DNA of 64,000 bases from Solanum dulcamara (lineage: Eukaryota; Streptophyta; Magnoliopsida; Solanales; Solanaceae). Both the position numbers and the translations under genes were made by a program. The first letter of the stretch is position 1; each line of letters begins with the position of its first letter. Location of the stretch: positions 66,137,523 through 66,201,522 of the forward strand of contig NC_077237.1 of NCBI RefSeq assembly GCF_947179165.1, given 5' to 3'. The notes under the pieces were generated by a model. The model had not been told where the DNA came from and searched no databases. It worked only from the letters and a program-made list of their open reading frames with translations. Shown here in pieces: positions 1 to 9,300 of this stretch.

Positions 1-1573
1 TTTAAATTCTCCTAAGGCAAGAACGCAAATTCTCTCAAGGTTCTTCTTCAAGTTTTAAGCTAGGATTTTAGATTTTCATCAAGGTTTATCTTCACTTCTA
101 AGTGATTTCAATCAAGGTACGTGGGGATTGATCCATGGTTTCCTTTCACCCATGGAATCGCAAGGTTTCCTCAACGTTATTCTTCGAATTCAAATTGTTT
201 ATGAAAACTAGTTTTGATGAATTGCATTGGGTTATTTTAATTTTGTTTTGAATTGTTATCAATGACAATTCTAAGCATGTTTCTACATGAGTTTCATGAT
301 TTTAAGTTGAATTATGCATGCCCATGCATAAATTTATTTCAAATTATGATTATGAAGTTAAAGATGATTTTCATGAGTTGATTGTAAGTTCAATGACTTT
401 TAAAGAAAGTTTTCATAATTGAAGTTGAGATTTACAATTTAATGTTGAAAGTATGATGATGATCAATTATTATCCAAGATAGTTGTTATGGTGTGATAAT
501 TACAATATCATAATCATATTTAAAAATGGTAATAAGGACAATTCTTACTGAAGTTATGGATTCTTACGAATCATTAAAGTTAATGACCTACTCCTAATAT
601 GTTTTATAAAGATGGATTGATAGGCAGTTACTACTTTCCTTATAATGTTTATGATCATGTTTTAATGAATTTCGTGGGGATATTGACTAACCACCGAGAG
701 GACTTCTAGTTGGGGTTCGGTCCGGTAACACAGCTAGTTACCCAAGGGAATCATAGTAGCAATGTAAAGTCCCAAACTACATTGTCCACGTAGGTTGCCT
801 TCATGGCTTAGCTAGTGGATCCACATATAGCTTAAAAAGTTAAAGATGTTCTCACAGAGTCTACCTTAGCAAGTAGCCTCTCTCTTCTTGATGTGAGAGT
901 TACATCAGATTCTATGTTCTAGCTCGCATTGTCTTAAGATGTCAGTTCAAGGTCTTATCCCACTCAAGTTGAATGTAAAGTTATGAGATTTACTATGAAT
1001 TTTTATGATACATTGACCATAATTTTTCATATGTTTTCAAATGCTTTTAAGCTTTCCTCATGATTATTATGTTGGTCATGCACCATATGTCATATTGATC
1101 ACGTCCTATTACTTTTTCATTCATATCTCACATACTTAGTGCCCTCTATGTACTAACACATATTTTGCCTACATTATCTCATAATATTGGGGTGTACGTC
1201 GACCATCCTATTTGCGGCTAGAGTTTCTTTAGTTATCAAAGAGTTGGTGAGTCCTCATTTCATCGAGAACGTGAATTTCTTTAATATTTTTACTTTGACT
1301 TTCTTCTTATGATTAGGGTGAGCTAGAAGGTTGTTCTAAGCCCCCATTAAGCATAGACCTAGAGGCATATTTAGATAATAAATGTGGTGTAGCCCATTTT
1401 GCAGATTGATTGAGTATTTCTATCTCGTAGACTTCACTTTTGAGTTGTTACTTCCGCATATCTTGTTATATTTATTTACCTTATGTATGTGATGTATGCT
1501 AAGATGCTTGGTTGGGATCCCTTATAATTTCAATCGCTGTGTCACATCTAGGCCCTAGGCTTGGGTCGTGACA
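1..1573 (+). mobile_element. 3' part of a chromovirus-type LTR (element J)
   Basis: Non-coding LTR sequence that begins outside the window. It ends at 1573 with GGGTCGTGACA, the same terminus as the LTRs of element E (39870). The stretch 661-850 (GTGGGGAT, then an 'AAGGGAATCATAGTAGCAA' block and a 'TAGTGGATCCACATATAG' block) matches the order of blocks in E's LTR at about 39050-39185. It adjoins an Athila-like LTR lacking its first 300 bases or so, so J probably inserted into that LTR. Whether J is a solo LTR or the 3' LTR of a full element cannot be decided because its left side is not in the window. A strong splice-donor-like AAG/GTACGT is at 116-122. Confidence 0.7.
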
Positions 1574-2860
1574 TCGCATTAAAAAACTGAGAATTTTGTC
1601 TTAATGAACGCATAAAAAAGGCAATTATGAAGTTTCGAAGGAGATACCCCAACTAGACACTCAAGATTGCCCAAAATATCCGAACCTTTTGAAAACTGGG
1701 CAATTAAATATCAAAGTAAAAGCTCAAAATGGTGATTCGTTGAACCTATATGTGAGTTGGATCTTGTTTGCCAATTGACGAGCACAGGGAATGAAGAATT
1801 GAGGCACCAAAATTTGAGAATCCCACTCTGTTGGGGACTCGCAGACCACTTCTATCGGCATGACTAACGTCGCCGAAGTGGTCTGTGCATGAAATTTTGG
1901 CCTATTTTTTGAGAAAGTATAAATTAATTTTCAAAGTCTGAAAAGAGGATAGTTTTTGTATGGCTAAGAATATGATAATAGAGTATTCCCTTTAGCTTGG
2001 GGTTTTCACACTATTCTTAGGGAAAGTAGTGGAATTTTAGACTTGGGCATTAGAATTTGGAAGTGATACTTTTCTAAATTCAATGAAAGACAATTATTTT
2101 GGAAAAACATCTTTTAATTTTCAATGTGTAGGTAAACCCCATCCTTCTAGAGGGTACTTATGTAGTTAACTTGTTCTTTTGGATTTGGCTTTTTGTATCA
2201 GCTCAAGATTTGTTAATTCAATATGGATTTTTTTTATTTGACGTGTATTCATCAATGATTTATGGTTGCAAACATTTTTCTATGTGATATCTTCATCTTA
2301 TCTTGAAAAGGTGACGTGAAGTGGTTGAAATAACAAATAGTCATTGATGTGAATTTATCAATAGTAATCTATCTCGAGAGAGGAGGTTTTCTTAAGGATC
2401 AGATTAGTTTTGTTAGTACACATGTTTAGTATCGAAAGTGCTTGCATGGATAGATGAAAAGTTGTTAAAAGATGCTTTTCGTATAATTGTTTAACCTTTG
2501 CCTATCCATTGATGATTAATAATATTGAGTTATGTATTTACCCTTATCCGAGCAACATGTTTAATTATGCACCTACCCTAGAAGCCTCCTAAAACTTGTT
2601 ATAACCTAATTGTTATTGATCGTATTGGTTTTAATCTTGTTAACTCTTCTAAATTTATATCTCAAAACTATTAATTTGATTTTATGTTACAATCCACTTA
2701 CTTTTCTGCAAAAAAGTCTAGAACACTCTCTTACTTCTTGATCGAATTCTATTCCAAACCGCTCCTTGTGGGATTTGACCCTGATCTTATACATTGGGTT
2801 TATATTGGTAACAATCGCGTATACTCTGAATTATAAGAAATATAGTTTGAGCATCATCAA
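1574..2860 (+). repeat. 5' LTR of Athila-like element A (5' truncated)
   Basis: Aligns by eye with 19190-20482: shared blocks include 'GAGAATCCCA', 'AATTTTGGCCT', 'GAGAAAGTATAAATT' and 'GGTTTATATTG'. The first 300 bases or so of the LTR (equivalent to 18873-19190) are missing where element J begins at 1573. It ends near CATCATCA at 2860, just before the primer site. Confidence 0.8.
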
Positions 2861-2863
2861 AAA

Positions 2864-2881
2864 TTACATCGTTACCGGGGG
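2864..2881 (+). other. Degenerate primer binding site, tRNA-Asp type
   Basis: Located three bases after the LTR end. It matches the expected complement of a tRNA-Asp 3' end at about 12 of 18 positions, with the core GTTACCGGGG preserved. Most mismatches are transitions (G to A, C to T), as expected after methylated-cytosine decay. A tRNA-Asp primer is characteristic of Athila-type elements. Confidence 0.65.
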
Positions 2882-2983
2882 ACGATGATTAGTGTTTTTT
2901 TATTGAAGTTAATTGTGATGTAGTTATTTGTAGTAGGACTCCATTACTATTGTTTTCTTATTTTGTCTTTGCTAGGTGAAGAA

Positions 2984-3302
2984 ATGAGAGTTCATGGAAG
3001 TAACATTGGGGTCATGAATGATGACATCGAGAACATGAATGATGTCAATGTTGACCAAATGACTAGTGCCGGAGCTATAAGGTTACCCCTAATTATGGGT
3101 AATGTGATCTTCTACGTGATCAGTACTTTGTTGTAGTTGCTTCAAATTAAGGGCTTCTTTGGGGGCCTTGCTCACGAGTATCCTCATGACCATATCCAGA
3201 ACTTCATGGATGTGTGCAACCCTTTCCCTTTCAATAACACATCATAGGAGTCTATTCGATTAAGTTTGTTTACCATTTCTCTTTTGGGGGAGGAAACTAA
3301 GT

Positions 3303-3306
<4 letters not shown>
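2984..3306 (+). pseudogene. Athila-like gag, N-terminal part
   Basis: Starts at ATG 2984, nine bases after a pyrimidine tract ending GCTAG (2975). It encodes the capsid phrase with FFGGLAHEYPHDHIQNF and ends at ETKWF, where the LINE begins. The frame holds a stop after 'VISTLL' and another after 'NNTS'. The protein would be the structural Gag forming the virus-like particle. The reading continues at 10289 (TKWLVEQPRDSITSW) on the far side of the LINE, which fixes the insertion point to the base. Confidence 0.8.
3295..3306. repeat. LINE target-site duplication, left copy
   Basis: AACTAAGTGGTT, a perfect match to 10277-10288. It lies within the Athila gag codons for TKW, so the pre-insertion sequence is certain. 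A duplication of this length fits target-primed reverse transcription by an L1-type LINE. Confidence 0.95.

Positions 3307-3350
<44 letters not shown>
3307..3350 (-). other. Poly(A) tail of the LINE
   Basis: Uninterrupted T run on the plus strand (46 T from 3305, the first two belonging to the duplication). It marks the 3' end of the inserted cDNA. Lack of interruptions is consistent with a young insertion, although array length may also reflect assembly. Confidence 0.95.
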
Positions 3351-3352
<2 letters not shown>

Positions 3353-3776
3353 GGGAACAGACCCTACACGAGGCTCCCACCTCTCGTGCACAGTCAGGGG
3401 TTAAGCAACACCCCCAAGCCTTAACATAAATAATCAAAATAAAAATACAAGGAGGGGGACATAAACCTTACCTCCGATCCTATGGTGGTTCATAAGTCGG
3501 CTAACCTATTAAGGTCGGCTAACTCATCCCCGATACAAAAAAGAAACTAACTATAACTAGAAAGCATTAAACCTGTGAGAGGACTCCTCCCGGTACAATT
3601 CAACTATGAAAGCATAAATGAGGGAGACTCTCCCCTTCCATGAGAAAAAACAAAAGTAACCTACACTAGTCCTATTCAACTATGCTACGTACCAGACATA
3701 GCTACATTGAAGAAGAACAAGCATACGAAACTTCTATCTCGCATGGGATGGGAAATTCCTTTCATCTTTGCTCCTT
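3351..3776 (-). other. 3' untranslated region of the chimeric LINE
   Basis: About 426 bases between the ORF2 stop and the poly(A) tail, with no convincing reading frame. It holds a short repeated phrase GTCGGCTAAC (3496-3505 and 3514-3523) and a G/C-rich block at 3353-3420. Whether it is the original LINE 3' UTR or the 3' end of a second transcript joined during reverse transcription cannot be told from sequence alone. Confidence 0.5.
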
Positions 3777-6329
3777 TTAGTCTTGTCGTACCAAGTAAAT
3801 CCAGGTGAAGTGTGCCTTTGTATCAGCATCATGATTACCAGCTATGGAGGTTGAAAGGAAGGAAGTAGCTGCATGGTGGTCCAAATGTATGGTTGCTGCA
3901 GACCTGTACCTGCACAGCCAAACAAGACCAACAATACATTCAACCAAAGAGGTGTGCAAGCTGCTGTAGCTAGCTTGTATTTGTTCCTTGGCTGCTGCAA
4001 GTTGGTGGAGCTGTTGCAGCTGTTGATGGAATGCATCCAAGGCTGCCAATCTGCAGGTGGCTGCAGGTTCCCTAGGCTGCTTGTTGGTCTCAAAGCAGCC
4101 CCAAGATACTGCAGTCCTTTTAGCAGTCTGCCAGCTGCATTGGTGAAGCTGAGAATGACTGGTCATGGAGATCAATGCATTCTCCTGGAGGGGGGTGAAG
4201 CTGGGGTACCTGCATAGACAAACACAACCAACAAGACAAACAGCCAAATACAAGCAACCAAACAACCACAAAATCCAGAAGGAAGTTGCTGCTCTGCATA
4301 GTCCTTGTGTAGGCCTCTTAGTGAAGGTATTTGTTTTGGTGGTTGTATCTGTGCTGTGCTCTATGTAGGTGTTGGAAACACATGTTGATGAGTTCATCCT
4401 GACATCTGCATCTACACCACAAACAAGAACCAGCAAGAAAGGAGCTGCTGCAAGTGTTGTGTTATTAGAGTTATTAGAGAAGGCATAGGTGGATTGGATT
4501 TGTTCCTTGTCTGCTGCAGGTTGGTGCTGGGGTGTGTTGATAATAGAGAGTGTGGTTGGCCAGCTGAGTGTGCTACTCCATATAAGCCCAAGGTTACTGC
4601 AGCCCTCATAGCAGTGCCAAATAGGTTCTAAGCAAAGAAAGTCAACCAAAGACAAGCAACAAAGCAAACAAGTGTTGAGCTGCTGCAGGTGTTGCAGGTG
4701 TTGGGCTGCTGCAGGTGTTGAGCTGCTGCAGATGTTGTCCTCTATGATTTTGATGTTAAAGCATGTTGGTGTAAGTCTCCAACAACCTGCAAATACACAG
4801 CAAGTAACCAAAGACAAGCATAGACATATACAGGTTAGTAGAGAGGAATGGATCTCAAATAGGATTTTGGAGCCTGTTAGCATTTTCCATGTCGCTCGAC
4901 TAACGTCTCCACTTATCCGTTTGAGCTGAAATTTCATGAGGTTTGCATATATATTCTTTACTTTAGCCTTGCAAAGTTTGAAGGCTTGATTCCCAAGTTG
5001 GAGCTTCCATTTAGCAAATTTCTTCCTTTTTAAGCTTAAGACAGCTGATTGTTTCAAGCTCGCTCGCCTAACGTCTAAAATTATCCGTTTTGGCTGAAAT
5101 TTCTTGGGCCTTATCAAAATTATATATGCTACCATCCTGCAAAGTTTGGGAGACTTTGGACAAGTCCACAAGTTACTCCCTACCCTGCACCTACTGCCCT
5201 GCTGAGGCTTAGAGGTTGCAGGGGGTTTGGAAGATGTTGTTGTGCTCTTGTCTATGTATTTGTTGTTGAAGAATGCTAATATATTGCTCCAGACACCTGC
5301 AATAATACAACAAACAAGCCCAAACAAAACATAATATACACAGACTATCAATAGAGAGGGGACCTCAGTAAGAGCTTTGGAGAGTGTTATCATTTTCCAA
5401 GCCGCTCGACTAACGTCTCCAATTATCCATTTGAATTGAAACTTTATGGAGTTAGCATGTATATCCTCTCCTTTAGTCCTGCAAAATTTGAAGACTTGTT
5501 TCCCAAGTTGGAGGGTCCAAATTACTAAAGACCCTCTCTTTAGGCTTAAGGCAGCTGAATGTTTCCATGTCGCTCGCCTAACGCCTCCATTTATCCGTTT
5601 GGGCTGAAACTTCTTGGGGCTTGTCAAAATAATATATTCTAACTTCCTGCAAAGTTTGGGGGGCATTGGACAAGTCCACATGCTACTCCACACCCTGCAC
5701 CTGCTGCCCTGCTGAAGCTTAGAGGTTGCAGGGTGTTTGGAAGTTGTTTTTGTGCTCTTGTCTATGTATTTGTTGTTGAAGAATGCTAATATATTACTCC
5801 AGACACCTGCAATAATACAACAAACAAGCCCAAACAAAACATAATATACACTTATGAACTCTAAGCTTTTGTTCATGTTGTGTGGTTGTCCTCCTAGTTT
5901 TTCATCAACATCAGTGATCACATTAAAGTCTCCCATAATGCACCATGGCTTGTCTGTGTCAGCATACTGCAGCATTTTATCCCAAAGAGTTCTTCTCAGG
6001 TAATCCTTACACTTGGCATAAACAAATGTAATAATATGAGAATTAGGATTAGCCACATGTTTGATTTCACAAGTACACTGTTGTTCATCTTGGTCTACAA
6101 TAGTGCAGTCCACATCCTTAGTCCAAAACAACCAAATCTTGTTATTGGGATTATGAATGGCACTGTCCATTCTCAGCTGAATTCTGTAGTGGTTAAGATG
6201 TGATTGATTAGCAAATGGTTCCAGGATTGCCAACATAGTTAAATTGTGATAATCCTTGAGTTTTTGGAGTCTATCCAAGGCACCTTGAGTATCAATACTC
6301 CTTGCATTCCAGCATATTGTATTCATCAT
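3777..6329 (-). CDS. LINE ORF2 chimera: truncated endonuclease fused to tandem-repeat sequence
   Basis: 850-aa open frame starting at ATG 6329, whose A is the last base of the ORF1 stop (TGATG). Residues 1 to about 158 are an exonuclease-endonuclease-phosphatase fold of the L1 type: CWNARS near the start, a catalytic-type glutamate in AILEP, and GDFNVI near residue 135. In the family this enzyme nicks the target DNA. The C-terminal SDH-type motif is missing because the sequence switches at about 5851 to unrelated repeats. From there the frame reads through two 170-residue units (VYYVLFGLVCCIIAGVWSN each), each with two sub-repeats of the form KFQxKxIxxDVxRA, then a Q/L/A-rich tail. No reverse transcriptase follows, whereas normal L1 ORF2 proteins carry one and are usually over 1200 residues. 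The tail may not be functional protein; the frame could survive because the repeat length is a multiple of three. Confidence 0.7.
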   Translation of the reverse strand: MMNTICWNARSIDTQGALDRLQKLKDYHNLTMLAILEPFANQSHLNHYRIQLRMDSAIHNPNNKIWLFWTKDVDCTIVDQDEQQCTCEIKHVANPNSHIITFVYAKCKDYLRRTLWDKMLQYADTDKPWCIMGDFNVITDVDEKLGGQPHNMNKSLEFISVYYVLFGLVCCIIAGVWSNILAFFNNKYIDKSTKTTSKHPATSKLQQGSRCRVWSSMWTCPMPPKLCRKLEYIILTSPKKFQPKRINGGVRRATWKHSAALSLKRGSLVIWTLQLGKQVFKFCRTKGEDIHANSIKFQFKWIIGDVSRAAWKMITLSKALTEVPSLLIVCVYYVLFGLVCCIIAGVWSNILAFFNNKYIDKSTTTSSKPPATSKPQQGSRCRVGSNLWTCPKSPKLCRMVAYIILIRPKKFQPKRIILDVRRASLKQSAVLSLKRKKFAKWKLQLGNQAFKLCKAKVKNIYANLMKFQLKRISGDVSRATWKMLTGSKILFEIHSSLLTCICLCLSLVTCCVFAGCWRLTPTCFNIKIIEDNICSSSTPAAAQHLQHLQQLNTCLLCCLSLVDFLCLEPIWHCYEGCSNLGLIWSSTLSWPTTLSIINTPQHQPAADKEQIQSTYAFSNNSNNTTLAAAPFLLVLVCGVDADVRMNSSTCVSNTYIEHSTDTTTKTNTFTKRPTQGLCRAATSFWILWLFGCLYLAVCLVGCVCLCRYPSFTPLQENALISMTSHSQLHQCSWQTAKRTAVSWGCFETNKQPREPAATCRLAALDAFHQQLQQLHQLAAAKEQIQASYSSLHTSLVECIVGLVWLCRYRSAATIHLDHHAATSFLSTSIAGNHDADTKAHFTWIYLVRQD
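4832..5851 (-). repeat. Two 510-bp tandem units inside LINE ORF2, with a partial third
   Basis: The block TCTATGTATTTGTTGTTGAA occurs at 5251 and 5761, an exact 510-bp offset, and the flanking sequence aligns throughout. Each unit contains a 168-bp internal repeat (CGCTCGACTAACG near 5402 and CGCTCGCCTAACG near 5570; likewise near 4896 and 5063). Both periods are multiples of three. A diverged partial third unit lies at about 4730-4831, and weaker relatives recur at about 4370-4430. Confidence 0.85.
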
Positions 6330-9300
6330 CAAAGTTTCAGGGATTTGGACCTTGTGTTGATGCCACTCTTACAAGTAGCATTATCTGAACTGGTGGAGAT
6401 GTCTTGTTTCTGTTTTTTCTTCTTCTTCTTTGCTTGCTGACCCCTGGGTGATAAACCCTGCTTCTCAGTGACTTGCAACACTTCATCCTGAGTTGTAGAA
6501 TCTGTGATATCATCCAGTGCTCTAATGGGAGAGGCACTAGTTTCCTCATCCTCATCATGAGTTTGTTCCTTTTGATCTAGGTCCTCTTCATCTTCAGATT
6601 GAATAGGTCTATATTCATCCTCCAAGTCATCTGATATGGCTCTCTTATTAAGCACATACAATTCAGTAGAGCTGGATTGAATTTGAAGAGGTGAAGCATA
6701 AATCCCTGCTCTGTGTTGTGTCTTTTCAGACAGAGATTTTTTACTTTTTTTTCCTATCTTTTTCTTCAGTGCCTCTCTCTTCTTTTTACTCAAAGAAAGA
6801 GTATATTTATTGTTCAGTAGCTGAATCACTGCACCTGTATTTTGTTCACTATTTTTTGGAAATTCAACACCTCCCTTATCACTGTCCTCTGAAAGCTGTT
6901 GAACATCATCTTGTTGCAATTGCATGTTGGACCTTATCTCTGCTGGAATAGTGGTGGCAGGGGCTCTAGGGTCTTTCCTATGGTCAACCAATAGATTTTC
7001 CCTCCCCTTGGTTTCCCCTTCCTGCAGATTAGTGATTTGCTCCTGTATTCCTCCAACCTGACCTCCACAGACTTCTTCAGCCACAACATTAATACTATTT
7101 AAGATATTAAAGTAATTGGGGGAGCCATGGGTTTGTGGGAGCATTAAGTCAATACCTGGGATTTTTCCATTGGCTTTGTTGCTTTCCACATTATTCAAAC
7201 CAGTATTTGGTGCACACCTGGCAGTAATATTTTGCTCTTTTTGTTTGTCTGCAGGTCTGCTCTCTTCATTAACATGTAATACCTGCTGTATGGGATTATG
7301 GGGGCTGGGATCCAATACTGTATGGGGAATGGGGAGTAGGCTCTGGACTCCAGAGTCTACATTACAAGTTTGGATATTACAAGTATTAAAGTTAGAGTTA
7401 TTAAGCATACCTGCCTGCTGTTGAGATTTTCCTTCTTTGCTGCTGCTGATAATATGCTGGGATGGTACTGAACTTTCCCCTTTTGTCATGGATACTTGTG
7501 TTTTATGCTGTTGTGGTTGTTGTTGGTTATGTTGTCCATCTTTTTTGCCTTTCCTCCTTTGAATTTGCCAACCTGCATGTTCTTGGTCTCTTTTTTCAGT
7601 TCCAGCTTTGCTAGTGTTTTGTTGTTCCTTATTTTGTTTGTCTTCTTGGTGTTTTAGCTCCTTGTTCTGTTGTTCCTTGTTCTTTTCATTGCTGGATTTA
7701 TCTTTGTTTCTTGCTTCTTCTTCTTGAACTTGTTTTTTCTTATTATCTTCATCCCTTCTTTTCACAGTACAAACATGAATGGTGTGACCTTGATGTTTGC
7801 AGTGTTGACAGTAATCTGGCACCCCCTCATATTGGATAGACTGCCACCTTCCTGCTCCATTTTCATCCTCACCATACCCCATCCATACATGTTGTGGTCT
7901 TTGTTTTGTAAGGTCAATTTGTACTTTGACTTTTGCTACACTACCCCTTGTTTTCTTGTAGGTTGCCAAATCCAAGAACAACACCTTTCCAATTGGGGAT
8001 AGTAATGGAGTTACCACTGCAAGACGATAACAGTGCCAAGGTAATTCAGGTAATATAGCCCATATAGGAACTAGAGATGTTTCTTCTTCAGGCTTGAAGG
8101 TGGGGGTCCAAAGTTGGAGTCTCATAAGTTGGCCATTTATGTACATTCTTCCTTTGGACCAAACAGTAGAGTGATCATACTCATTGTCCAAGTCTATGTA
8201 CAGATGCCTAGAGTTAAAATGGGTAAGTTTCACTCCTCCTCTGAGTTCTGTTTGCAAGATGAATTCCTTTCTAATGGTTTCCATCTTAGGCATAGTATTT
8301 GTGAATTTTCCTATTAGAGTATACTTACAATCACTAGCCAATTTCACCAGGAAGTCTTCTTCTGTAAATACTACAGCTGGATAGCCTTGCTTTGTGGTAA
8401 TTTTGGGAGGTGTAATATCAATAGTGTCTGTTTTCATAGCTTCTTGGGCTCTCAACTTAGTAGCCAGAGTTTGGTGGATGACAGGATTAGGAGGGGTTGG
8501 AGTATTAGTATTGGGGTGCTGGGTTTGTTTTGCAGGTAAATTAGTATTGGGAAGCACCACATGATTATTAGGAGTTGGAATATTAAAACTTGGAGCTCTA
8601 AGTTGGTTTGAGTTTCTGGAACCTAGGTTGCTTCCAGTATTCAGAGCAGCAGGTTTGTTAGTAGATTTAATAGCATCAAAATTATTAGACACTTTCATAG
8701 GATTGCTATTAGGAATATAAGGTCTATGGACAGGTTGAGTTTTCACATTGAGCCCCCTGTTCAACTGGTCAGGTTGTTTGTTTTTTTCAACATTACCAAG
8801 TATTATGTTCCCCTGCTCCTTGTGCTTAACAACAAGATCAGTATCACCATTGTGAGTAGCATTCTGAATTTCCTCATTATTCTTGGTCAGAGCTAGATGC
8901 AAATTAGTAGGCTTAACAATAGCAACATTAGCTAAATTTCCTTTTTGTACATTATTATCAAGTAAGCTAAGTTCATGAGGTTCGACAGTGTCACTATGCA
9001 TTTGAACAACATTGTTAATATGGTCAGCACTTTTTACTAGATATTGGTTGAAATAGTTAGAAGACTTACCTGGATGAGCCACAGCAAGAGCACTGTTCCA
9101 TTGCTTATCAGTGAAGTTCCCCTTCGAAATTTCTTTTGGGGCATGACCATTTTCTTCAATGCCTTCCAATATTAGCATTCTATTTCCTTGTTGGTCATTT
9201 TGAACATGATCCAATACAACAGCCACAGCTTTAGCTCGAACAACACTGTTACAGTGTTCTTCAGGGAGATGCAAGTCTTGACGACTTTTTGAATTTGAGC

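Noticed and set aside
8114..8384. Plus-strand open frames over LINE ORF1
   Set aside because: Shadows of the minus-strand ORF1, which has clear DUF4283 and zinc-knuckle features.
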